Assembly (NCBI GenBank): GCA_030831885.1
Contig: JAURKF010000094.1
Location: forward strand, 1 to 16,802
Origin: Flavobacteriales bacterium
Lineage (GTDB): Bacteria; Bacteroidota; Bacteroidia; Flavobacteriales; UA16
Length of the DNA: 16,802 nt
Direction of reading: 5' to 3'
Position 1 is the first letter of the stretch, and every line of letters starts with the position of its first letter. Of this stretch, positions 5,613 through 13,900 are shown in pieces. The notes beneath the pieces are model-generated. The model was not told the DNA's origin. It searched no databases and worked only from the letters and a program-made list of their open reading frames with translations. The position numbers and the translations under genes are program-made.

Positions 5613-5714
5613 ACCAACATCCGGCACATTAAAAATTTAGCTCCTTTTGCTGACCAAACGAACACTCGAACGAATCTTACGTGTAAATTGCGCTATTCTG
5701 TGATTCATGTTTGA

Positions 5715-6758
5715 ATGAAGAAGCTACGAATTCATTTATTGTCACTGGCACTTGTACTTATCCATTGCACGCAAACAATGGGTCAAGGATGTGAGAGCGC
5801 CCTCGACAACGCGCTATGCAACAGCCAGTCACAACAGGTAAGCGATCTGACAGCTACTCCATATTCGAATCAATGCATTTTCTTTAATCCGGCACTTGCC
5901 GCCGACTCACTTTACAATACAGTATGGTACTCCTTTCATACCGGCAATGATCCAACACGCACTGATGTGACTGTTGCAATTGACTTTGTAGATTGCGATT
6001 CGGATGCAGGCAATGACTACATCTGCGCAAGTTACTTTCCTGTCGCCGGCAACTCTAACCCATGTTCGTTAACTTTTACCGGCGAATCATTGAATGCTCC
6101 TTGCGTTGGAGATTTCGATTCTTTCGAATGGGAATTGCCGACAATACTGCCTAATACCACCTACGTTCTCATTGTTGGTTCCAATCATCAGCCACAAAGT
6201 GGTGGCGGCGCTGACCCTTGCGCCTTTAATATCACTATCTCCGGAAGCGCTGTAAGCATTTTAGCCAGAGTTGAACCTCTCAGTGTGTCACTAGGTGAGT
6301 CTGCCACGCTTGAAGTATTAGGTGCCGATTCTACGGCGGGAGTTCAGTGGTCACCCGCAGAGTTCCTCAGCAATCCGACCAGCACAAATCCAACTGTTAC
6401 CGCTGAAGAGACTACTGCGTTTCAGGTAACGGGACAAATTGGCGACTGCTCATTAACCGACGTTGTATCGATTACTGTGGGATCACCGATTGAAATTTAT
6501 ACGGCTTTTTCGCCCAATGGCGACACCAAAAACGACGTTTGGAACATTGAAGACATTGAACGTTTCCCTACGTGCCAGGTTGAGATTTTCGACCGCTGGG
6601 GTCAAAGTATCTTCAAATCGGTTGGCTATCAACAACCCTGGGATGGCACATATAAAGGAAAGTATCTGCCCACCGGCCCCTATTTTTATGTAATCGAACT
6701 AAACTCTCTGGAAGTAACCATACCGCCCATAGTAGGGGTTGTTAGCATTGTACATTGA
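5715..6758 (+). CDS. Small CHU_C (gliding motility-associated, T9SS type B) surface protein
   Basis: A 347-aa exported protein. A signal peptide (MKKLRIHLLSLALVLIHCTQ) is followed by a Cys-rich region (about 25-175: NDxxC-like start, TVWYSFHTG, NTTYVLIVGS) that resembles bacterial pre-peptidase C-terminal-like beta-sandwich domains. An Ig/PKD-like module spans about 180-255 (VSLGESATLEV, WSPAEFLSNPTSTNPTV). The last 89 residues (259-347) are the CHU_C domain, with FSPNGDTKNDVW, VEIFDRWGQSIF, WDGTYKGKYLPTG and YFYVI. CHU_C is the type B T9SS sorting signal, as in Flavobacterium SprB. The next gene, one nucleotide downstream, is a PorP/SprF-family protein, the kind of partner type B cargo needs for secretion or anchoring. 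The C-terminal GVVSIVH replaces the usual GTVxLxR ending. The role is inferred to be surface binding or structural. Confidence 0.88.
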   Translation: MKKLRIHLLSLALVLIHCTQTMGQGCESALDNALCNSQSQQVSDLTATPYSNQCIFFNPALAADSLYNTVWYSFHTGNDPTRTDVTVAIDFVDCDSDAGNDYICASYFPVAGNSNPCSLTFTGESLNAPCVGDFDSFEWELPTILPNTTYVLIVGSNHQPQSGGGADPCAFNITISGSAVSILARVEPLSVSLGESATLEVLGADSTAGVQWSPAEFLSNPTSTNPTVTAEETTAFQVTGQIGDCSLTDVVSITVGSPIEIYTAFSPNGDTKNDVWNIEDIERFPTCQVEIFDRWGQSIFKSVGYQQPWDGTYKGKYLPTGPYFYVIELNSLEVTIPPIVGVVSIVH

Positions 6759-6759
6759 C

Positions 6760-7686
6760 ATGAAAAAATTCGTCGCAATAGTTGTTTTGATTGTTCTGGC
6801 CGTAGCCGGACGAACACAACAGTTGCCGCAATTTACCTATTTCACCTACAACTATATGCAGTACAACCCTGCTGTAGTAGGCACAGCGCGTTGCCTGGAC
6901 ATGAAAGTCGGCCTACGCAGGCAATGGAAAGGATTCGAGAGCGCTCCTATAACGGGTTTTGTAAATATTCACGGAAAAATCGGCAAGAAGTCCGATTTCC
7001 ATTTCCACGGATTGGGCGGAGCAGTAGAAAATGATGCTGCAGGTCCTTTCGGATATACCACCGTTTTTTTGAATTACGCTTACCATACCCGCATTGCCAA
7101 GAAATATACATTGGCTACTGGTATTGGCCTGGGGTTCTCTCAGTATAGCATCGACTACGGAAATATGCAGTTCGAAAATCAGATTGATGAAACGGCGATA
7201 ACCGGCGTTGTCAACGATTTTATTTTTCCTGTTTTTAATGCGGGTGTTTGGCTTTATAGGTCCGATCGCTTTTTTGGCTTTTCTGTTCGAAGCTTGAATA
7301 ACCAATCCATCGATGGCGTGTCCAATTCCCAATTGAGGCGCCATATCTCATTCGCCAATGGCTTCGCAACCAGAATTACCAAAGAGCTATCGTTCAAGCC
7401 GGCCTATCTTATCAACTATGTAGGAAAAAGCAAACCATCCATCGACGGTCAATTAATGCTTTCCTACAAAGACATGTTCGACGTAGGTATTGGAGCTCGC
7501 TCGGGGCACGGCATTTCGGCTTTATTTAAAATTGCCACACTCAATTACTTCAGCTTTGCTTATGCATACGATGTTACGATGAACAAAATCCGCTATGTAG
7601 CAGGCAGCACGCACGAGGTTGTTTTGGGCCTGAGGGCTTGCAAGCAAAAGGAAAAGAATCACGTTCCCTGCGCGGCTTACGATTAA
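6760..7686 (+). CDS. PorP/SprF-family type IX secretion outer-membrane protein
   Basis: The 308-aa product has a signal peptide (MKKFVAIVVLIVLAVAG) and then the family opening QLPQFTYFTYNYMQYNPAVVG. It continues with RRQWKGFESAPITG, GLGGAVENDAAGPFGYTT and YAYHTRI..YTLATGIGLGFSQYSIDY. These are the hallmarks of PorP/SprF proteins, predicted beta-barrels of the outer membrane. In Flavobacterium johnsoniae SprF is needed to export the type B adhesin SprB, and paralogues are commonly encoded next to their own cargo. The start at 6760 is one base after the stop of the CHU_C gene and begins the signal peptide; a TTG start 21 nt earlier would overlap that gene and add a non-signal extension. It is followed after 2 nt by the YjbR gene. 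It is predicted to be the dedicated partner of the 5715-6758 protein. Confidence 0.92.
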   Translation: MKKFVAIVVLIVLAVAGRTQQLPQFTYFTYNYMQYNPAVVGTARCLDMKVGLRRQWKGFESAPITGFVNIHGKIGKKSDFHFHGLGGAVENDAAGPFGYTTVFLNYAYHTRIAKKYTLATGIGLGFSQYSIDYGNMQFENQIDETAITGVVNDFIFPVFNAGVWLYRSDRFFGFSVRSLNNQSIDGVSNSQLRRHISFANGFATRITKELSFKPAYLINYVGKSKPSIDGQLMLSYKDMFDVGIGARSGHGISALFKIATLNYFSFAYAYDVTMNKIRYVAGSTHEVVLGLRACKQKEKNHVPCAAYD

Positions 7687-7688
7687 CG

Positions 7689-8033
7689 ATGGATATTCAG
7701 TTCTTTCGCGAATACTGTCTAAGCAAAACTGGGGTTTCAGAACATCTGCCCTTCGACAACAAAACGCTCGTATTCAAAGTAGGTGGCAAAATGTTCGCCC
7801 TCTGTGACATCGAAGATTTCATAAGCGCTAATCTCAAATGCGATCCGGAAAAGGCCGTGGAGCTGCGAGAACGATTTCAAGGAATTACCGGCGGATACCA
7901 TATGAACAAGAAGCATTGGAACACCGTAGCTGTTCATAGTGATGTTACAAGTGAATTGTTTCTACAACTAGTGGATGAAAGCTACTTGCTCGTAAAATCG
8001 AGTTTGCCAAAAAGGGAACGTGAAAAACTTTAG
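7689..8033 (+). CDS. MmcQ/YjbR family protein
   Basis: The 114-aa protein is a full-length match to the MmcQ/YjbR family: LPFDNKTLVFKVGGKMFALCDIED (residues 20-43), LKCDPEKAVELRERF, GYHMNKKHWNTV and the C-terminal SYLLVKSSLPKRERE. The family has a CyaY-like alpha/beta fold and is often called DNA-binding, but its biological role is not established. The ATG at 7689 lies 2 nt after the PorP/SprF stop codon, so it is probably cotranscribed with the surface genes; a functional link is not evident. A frame open further upstream overlaps the PorP gene and is rejected, because the family N-terminus (MDIQFFREYCLSKTGV) starts at this ATG. Confidence 0.92.
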   Translation: MDIQFFREYCLSKTGVSEHLPFDNKTLVFKVGGKMFALCDIEDFISANLKCDPEKAVELRERFQGITGGYHMNKKHWNTVAVHSDVTSELFLQLVDESYLLVKSSLPKREREKL

Positions 8034-8065
8034 GTTTTTTCCAATTTTCAATGGAAATGACGTTC

Positions 8066-8073
8066 TAGCTTTG
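8066..8073 (+). promoter_or_regulatory. Candidate -7 promoter box TAGCTTTG
   Basis: TAGCTTTG matches TAnnTTTG exactly and ends 17 nt before the ATG at 8091. The upstream region has TTTTC (8045-8049) at about the -33 spacing, a weak match to TTTG. It lies in the 57-bp gap between the YjbR gene and the conserved hypothetical gene and could drive the latter together with rsmI. Confidence 0.4.
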
Positions 8074-8090
8074 AGTAAACAAAGTACCCC

Positions 8091-8780
8091 ATGAACCAAT
8101 CCACGAAATACCCACGATTGCAAGAACTGGCCAACAACATCCAATTGCAAATGGAACGTTTGAAGGCAGGCGAACTTTCGCTTGAAGAACTTGATATTGT
8201 TGCCGAGCAAAGTCGCGAGTTATATGAACGTCTGGTGGTACTACGCTATAAAGCCTTCAACGAAACCGTTCAGGATACGACCGTATCGACCCCTTCCGCT
8301 ACAACCATAGAAGAAGTAAAACCGGAGCCCACGGCGCAGGTTTCGCTGATTGATGCAATCGAGGAAATTACACAAACCACCGAAACCGAGGATCAACCGC
8401 TCTTTACCTTCAGCTCAGCTCCTTCGGAAAGTCCTGTTGCAAACACATTATTCGATCTAGCTGCGCTTCCGGCCACACCAAGTGTGAACGAAATGCTTGC
8501 TCGAACCATGAGTCAGCAGGAAACACTCGTGCAACAACACACGCATGCGCCCATTGCCGACCTGAAAATTGCCATTACACTCAACCAACGATTCCAGTTT
8601 TCGCGTGAGCTTTTCAAAGGCAACAATCAAGAGTACGAAGTATTCATCGACCAGTTGAATACCGTTTCTCGCGAAGAAGCAACTCAATTACTGCAAACAC
8701 TCGAAAACAAATACGAGTGGAACAACAGCTCATCTGTTGTGCGAGATTTCCGCTCACTGGTTGAACGCCGCCACCTATAA
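8091..8780 (+). CDS. Conserved Bacteroidota hypothetical protein
   Basis: The 229-aa protein has three parts. Residues 5-60 are strongly helical and charged (LQELANNIQLQMERLKAGELSL.., ELYERLVVLRYKAF), probably a coiled coil or helical hairpin. Residues 60-150 are a low-complexity acidic and Ser/Thr/Pro-rich linker. Residues about 155-229 are a compact domain (DLKIAITLNQRFQFSRELF, YEVFIDQLNT, LLQTLENKYEW) that looks conserved; similar C-terminal segments are familiar from uncharacterised Bacteroidota proteins. No signal peptide, membrane segment or catalytic motif was seen, so it is likely cytoplasmic, and the function is unknown. The stop codon is 9 nt before the rsmI start in the same frame, suggesting a two-gene operon. 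Confidence 0.8.
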   Translation: MNQSTKYPRLQELANNIQLQMERLKAGELSLEELDIVAEQSRELYERLVVLRYKAFNETVQDTTVSTPSATTIEEVKPEPTAQVSLIDAIEEITQTTETEDQPLFTFSSAPSESPVANTLFDLAALPATPSVNEMLARTMSQQETLVQQHTHAPIADLKIAITLNQRFQFSRELFKGNNQEYEVFIDQLNTVSREEATQLLQTLENKYEWNNSSSVVRDFRSLVERRHL

Positions 8781-8789
8781 TACTGCGCC

Positions 8790-9461
8790 TTGAAACTGAT
8801 TGTCGTACCAACGCCCATTGGCAATCTGGAAGACATCACGCTGCGCGCAATACGCGTGCTCAAGGAGTGCGACCACATTTTCGCGGAGGACACACGCGAG
8901 ACAAGAAAATTGCTCGTGCATTTCAATATCGATAAGCCACTCAGTTCATTTCATCTCAACAACGAACATGCTGTAGTTGCGAAGGCCGTTGAACACATTC
9001 AAACATTGCAACTCGCCGTTTTGGTGAGTGATGCCGGCACGCCGGCCATTAGCGACCCCGGATTTTTACTCGTGCGAGAATGCATTAAGGCAGGTATCGA
9101 AGTGGAGTGTTTGCCGGGAGCCACTGCATTTGTACCGGCGCTTGTTATAAGCGGAATACCCTGCGAAGAGTTTCACTACATCGGCTTTCTTCCTCACAAA
9201 AAGGGCAGAGAAACCCGCTTCAAATCAATAGCAGCAAGTGAAACGACCACGGTTCTGTACGAAAGCCCCCATCGCCTCCTAAAAACACTTGAACAACTCG
9301 TTCAATTTTGCGGGGCAGAACGCAGAGTTTCAGTCAGCCGGGAAATCACCAAAAAGTTCGAAGAAACCATTCGCGGAACCGCTAGCGAAGTTCTCGCACA
9401 TTTCGAAAGCAACGAACCTCGCGGGGAGTTTGTGGTGGTGGTAGCGGGCTCAGCTTCATAA
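8790..9461 (+). CDS. rsmI: 16S rRNA (cytidine1402-2'-O)-methyltransferase RsmI
   Basis: The 223-aa product is a tetrapyrrole-methylase-fold enzyme that uses SAM to methylate the ribose 2'-O of C1402 in 16S rRNA. Family hallmarks are IVVPTPIGNLEDITLRA near the N-terminus, FAEDTRETRKLL, SDAGTPAISDPGF (the SAM-binding region), PGATAFVPAL, and FLPHKKGRE with YESPHRL. It is shorter than the E. coli enzyme because it lacks the C-terminal extension. The start must be TTG at 8790: an in-frame TAA (the stop of the previous gene) is 9 nt upstream, no ATG or GTG lies between, and the family N-terminus begins exactly at this codon. No Shine-Dalgarno is visible. It converges with radA over 106 bp (9462-9567), in which no terminator or gene was found. 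Confidence 0.95.
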   Translation: MKLIVVPTPIGNLEDITLRAIRVLKECDHIFAEDTRETRKLLVHFNIDKPLSSFHLNNEHAVVAKAVEHIQTLQLAVLVSDAGTPAISDPGFLLVRECIKAGIEVECLPGATAFVPALVISGIPCEEFHYIGFLPHKKGRETRFKSIAASETTTVLYESPHRLLKTLEQLVQFCGAERRVSVSREITKKFEETIRGTASEVLAHFESNEPRGEFVVVVAGSAS

Positions 9462-9567
9462 TCGCTTTCGCACATCGTCATTCGAACTTACTACTTTTTC
9501 ATGTACCAATTTCAACGTAGAAATTATAGATAAGAATCTGATACGGATAGAAAATACCCGCATCAAA

Positions 9568-10929
9568 TCAGCCGAATATCCGACTAAATAAATCACCCAC
9601 CTTCTCCACCTGAATCACCTTAATCTTCTTCGAGAATCCTTCAAGTCCCTTGTTGTACTTCGAGACATAAATTTCCTCGAAACCTAGTTTAGTGGCTTCT
9701 TGTATGCGGGAGTCGATGCGTGTTACAGGGCGGATTTCACCACTCAATCCCACTTCGCCCGCAAAACAGGTAAGCTTCGGTATGGCTATCTCAGCATTGC
9801 TTGATAGAATGGCTGTAATTACTGCTAAATCCATCGCCGGATCTTCTAGTCGCATGCCCCCGGCTATATTCAGAAACACATCTTTCATGGCCAATCGAAA
9901 TCCGCATTTCTTTTCGAGCACCGCTAGCAACATATTCAATCGGCGCACATCAAATCCTGTAGTACTTCGCTGCGGAGTTCCATACACCGCCGTGCTCACC
10001 AATGCCTGAATTTCCACCAACAAAGGTCGAGCGCCTTCGAGTGTAGCGGCAATTGCAGAACCTGTGAGATCTTCCGTTTGCGAGTGTATCAATATTTCGG
10101 ATGGGTTGGCTACCTCACGCAAACCCGCACCCTGCATCTCATAAATACCCAATTCATTCGTGCTGCCAAATCGATTCTTCGTAGTGCGCATCAACCGGTA
10201 AATGTGATGACGGTCGCCTTCAAACTGCAATACCGTATCCACCATATGCTCTAGCACTTTTGGTCCGGCAAGCGTTCCTTCCTTCGTGATGTGACCGATA
10301 AGAAATACCACAGTATTGGTCTCCTTCGAAAACTTCATCATGCGTGTTGCACACTCGCGCACCTGCGATACACTTCCCGGTGAGCTTTCAATCGTCTGTG
10401 ATGACAGCGTTTGTATGGAATCTATAATGAGTACATCGGGCTTAATCTCCTGTGCGTGCATTAGAATATTCTCGACCGAAGTTTCCATCAACACCAGACA
10501 CCGAGGGTTTTCGAGTCCCAATCGCTCAGCACGCATCCGTATTTGCTCTTCGCTTTCCTCGCCACTCACATATAAAACCGATAAATTGAGCTGCTTCAGT
10601 GCCATTTGCAACATGAGCGTGCTCTTACCAATGCCAGGTTCGCCGCCAAATAGAATTAGGCTGCCGGGGACCAATCCGCCACCGAGCACACGATTCAACT
10701 CTTGATCAATAATCGGGTAGCGCGGCAACTGCGCCGTTTGCAAATCATGAATTGGACGGGGCTTACTGACCTTCTGCGTGGTGCGTACACCCGGCGCTGC
10801 CACTTCTTGTTTTTGAATGACCTCTTCTACATACGAATTCCATTCGCCGCAAGCAGGGCATTTACCCAACCATTTAGGTGATTGATTGCCGCAGTGCTGA
10901 CAGAAAAATGCGGTTTTTACTTTACTCAT
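9568..10929 (-). CDS. radA: DNA repair protein RadA (Sms)
   Basis: The 453-aa product has full family architecture and usual length. An N-terminal C4 zinc finger uses C10, C13, C24 and C27 with SPKWLGKCPACGEW. A RecA-like ATPase follows, with Walker A GEPGIGKST (96-104) and Walker B-like VLIIDSIQT. The RadA-specific KNRFG motif is at 251-255. The C-terminal Lon-protease-like domain (about 280-453) includes GGMRLEDPAMDLAV and GEVGLSGEIRPV. RadA is a cytoplasmic DNA-dependent ATPase that drives branch migration of recombination intermediates. The start ATG at 10929 directly precedes the zinc finger. The upstream gene on the same strand is isolated from it by a strong hairpin terminator, so radA should have its own promoter in the 68-bp gap. 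Confidence 0.97.
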   Translation of the reverse strand: MSKVKTAFFCQHCGNQSPKWLGKCPACGEWNSYVEEVIQKQEVAAPGVRTTQKVSKPRPIHDLQTAQLPRYPIIDQELNRVLGGGLVPGSLILFGGEPGIGKSTLMLQMALKQLNLSVLYVSGEESEEQIRMRAERLGLENPRCLVLMETSVENILMHAQEIKPDVLIIDSIQTLSSQTIESSPGSVSQVRECATRMMKFSKETNTVVFLIGHITKEGTLAGPKVLEHMVDTVLQFEGDRHHIYRLMRTTKNRFGSTNELGIYEMQGAGLREVANPSEILIHSQTEDLTGSAIAATLEGARPLLVEIQALVSTAVYGTPQRSTTGFDVRRLNMLLAVLEKKCGFRLAMKDVFLNIAGGMRLEDPAMDLAVITAILSSNAEIAIPKLTCFAGEVGLSGEIRPVTRIDSRIQEATKLGFEEIYVSKYNKGLEGFSKKIKVIQVEKVGDLFSRIFG

Positions 10930-10934
10930 CGCAG

Positions 10935-10942
10935 CGAAGGTA
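10935..10942 (-). promoter_or_regulatory. -7-like box TACCTTCG, 5 nt before the radA ATG
   Basis: On the minus strand TACCTTCG differs from TAnnTTTG by one base, the same T-to-C change seen at hemW. It lies five bases before the radA start. The -33 position would fall inside the terminator hairpin, and no TTTG is present there. It is a weak prediction, supported mainly by the repeated spacing in this window. Confidence 0.3.
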
Positions 10943-10949
10943 GAAAAAG

Positions 10950-10980
10950 AAAAAGGCTGCGATTGCGCGCAGCCTTTTTT
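10950..10980 (-). terminator. Rho-independent terminator of the 1199-aa CHU_C gene
   Basis: AAAAAGGCTGCG (10950-10961) pairs perfectly with CGCAGCCTTTTT (10968-10979) over 12 bp around a 6-nt loop. Read on the minus strand it follows the stop codon of the CHU_C gene by about 17 nt and ends in a T-rich tract. A- and T-tracts on both sides make it potentially bidirectional. It separates the surface-protein transcript from radA. Confidence 0.92.
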
Positions 10981-10997
10981 ATAGGGTTATGGAATAT

Positions 10998-13900
10998 TTA
11001 TCTTAGTATTTCAACGGTTCCCTTGTATTCGGTTTTAATGCCGTATGGAAGAACGAGCACATACCAATAGGTGCCTTCGGTTAAATCATTGGCTCTCCAA
11101 TCATTTTTATAATTGTCGCTCTCATACACTTTGTGTCCCCAACGATTGAACACTTTCAAATCAGCGCCGTTGTATTTCTCGAGGCCTTCAATTTCAAAGC
11201 TGTCATTTCCCTGGCCGCCGTTCGGTGTAAATACGTTTGGTATCTTCACCGCACAAGCATTCGACTGAATCTGCCAAGTGGCTACATCAGAACCGCAACC
11301 ATTCGTAATAGTGGCCGACAAAGTCACCACCTCTCCCAAACAGCTGAGAGGTACATTATCCGCGCAGTAACTCAACGCGGCTCCTGTTGTGTTTATAGAA
11401 AAATCATTGCAATTCGTTGACCACGTGATGGTAGCGTTTTCAGCATTCGAAATCACTTCAAGCGCTTTGCATTCACTAGGGCACAACGCAAGCAAATCCG
11501 GGCTGCCCGATGAAGTCACGGGAGCGTCGGAAATGTCAATATCCACACAACCTGTAGTCTGTGTATTGCATCCGATATTATCGGTAACTGTATAGCAATA
11601 CTCCCCGTCTTGATCAGCGACAACCGTGGCTGTTTGCGAATCGACCGGACCCTGCCAAGAAGCGCTGTAGGCAACTGCATTGTTATACTGTACCGTGAGG
11701 GTTACCTCATCGTCATCACATTCCAGGATAGACGCAGGAGGTGCCGATGTAACCGTTGCTGCCACTACTCCGGTAACCGTTGCACTGGCCGGATTCGATT
11801 GGTCGCAATCATTCGAAACAATTACAGTGTACACACCCGGTGTTGTAACATTCAAGGTAGAACCGGTATTGTTGCCCGGATTCCAATCGTACTCGAGCGC
11901 TGCATTATCCTGTGAAGAAGGAATAGGATCCAGGGTCACGCTTCCATTTTGACACAGTGGCAAATCCTGCAATGATGGCTCAGGTACATCAGGCTGATAC
12001 GATACGTTGAACGAATCACTGAATGTACCGCACGCATTAGTAATATTGGCGGTAATGGTTGAATTGGTGTAGTTGCTGTAAGGACCTACTACTACAGAAA
12101 GCCCATCGGCCGATGGAGTAATACCGGGCCCCGTCCACGACACCGTTCCATTGCCCGACGGATCAGTTACCACTGCTGTCTGTTCGGCTGTTTCAACATC
12201 ACATAGCGCTATTGGTAAACCCGGAGAAATGTTGATACTAGGCGCTTGCGCGTATTCGATATTGTAGCAGTAATCATATGCGCAGTTGGCGTTGCTGAAG
12301 CACAACTCATACGTTCCGTATTGCGTCGGTGTCCATGTGGTAGTCATCTGTGTTGGATCCGAGAAATTCCAGCCGGCGGGACCGGTTACAGTCCATGTAC
12401 CATCCAGTTCAGAAGCCACACAGGTAGATGCTCCCGACCATATAGTGCCTGTTGTTAGAGGAGCAGGGATAATCGTGGGTGAATTCTGACCGCAGTTGAT
12501 TACCCACAGCGAATTACCTTGAAAATTATTGCCATTCGCAAAATATTCTATCGACACGCTATCGCCCGCGCCAATCATGATGTCGTCGAACAGCGTAAGC
12601 GCCCCGAACGAAGTCAGGAAATACTCCTCGACTGGTCCTCCATCGGCAGGATACACGTAGATATTGATAAACGAACCTTGCCAACCATTCTGGTTGGTAC
12701 TAAGTGCATAGATAATCAAGTTGTCTTCCGGAGGAACCGAGTACCCGCAAAAATCCAGCTCCTGAAGACCATCGCATCGAATACCGTTGTTGTCGTCGTT
12801 GGTTGGGCATGGCGTTGAAGGCGATGTAGTAACGAGTTTGATGTTGAATCCCTGACAACCCTGTTCATCGGTTACTAGTACTTCATAATTACCATTCACG
12901 TTACCGGTTACTTGCGCGCATGCTTCATCGAGTGGTGTCCCATCAACAAATTCACCGTCGTATCCGGGAGAAATTTGCCATTGATATGATGCGTAATCTC
13001 CGATAACACACACCACTGTATCAATACCCGGACAAATTTCAATCGGAATATTACCCCCTACCAATTGAGGAATGAAATAAGGAGTAACATCTATCACAAC
13101 CGAAGCCTCTGCCGAACAAAATCCGTAATGGCCCACAACGGTAATCGTACCCGGTTGTGTTACCTCGGCTGTTGTGCCCGTTGAGCCATTGCTCCAGGTA
13201 TATGAATCAAATCCATCGGTTGCAGTAAGTTCTGTAACCTGTCCGGCACAAATGCTAAGCAGTCCCGAAATTTCAATTGGTGGCGGCACTATATCTTCAA
13301 CAATAAACGTATAGGTCTTAACTGTGCTGGCTGCCGGTATTCCATTATCCGTTGCAGTTATGGTGACTGTATTCGTACCTACGTTAGCCGCGCTTGCTGT
13401 AAATGCGGCATTATTGAGCACGGCAGCATTTCCACTGGTTGAAGTCGCGCTGAAGCCCGAGCTGCTTTGGGTGTAGGTAATGCTTGTCGATTGAGTAGCC
13501 TCCGGACTGGTAAATGCCAAGTTAAAGTCGAATGTTTCTCCCACGCACATCGTAATCGTATCACACGCTTCACCGATCGGAACCGGAGGCTGATTCACTA
13601 CAAAATTCGACACACTGGTATTGAATTCTATTACACGACCATCGAGCCAATCTACCCCGTCCTGATTGTTGGGCTGCACACCGTATGGACCATCCCAAGC
13701 AGTAGAGTTACACAAATTGAAACGGCCGAATGCGTAGTGTTGTGTTCCGCTTGAACGGTCAGCTCCCACTACAGCAAAGTTGTTGTTTGCCTGACATCCG
13801 CCGGTCGCACCGCTGATTTGGCTATTAACAAACTGCATGTCGAGATAAACAAACTGCACGTTATTACCACCACCAATAACATTGCTGCCATCGGGTGTGA

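Noticed and set aside
5613..5714. Promoter for the small CHU_C gene (TAAATTGC near 5693)
   Set aside because: It misses the TTTG end of the -7 consensus and has no -33 partner at the right distance.
8023..8039. AT-rich hairpin AAAAAC/GTTTTT around the YjbR stop codon as terminator
   Set aside because: Six mostly A-T pairs, stop codon in the loop and no separate T-tail; probably chance.
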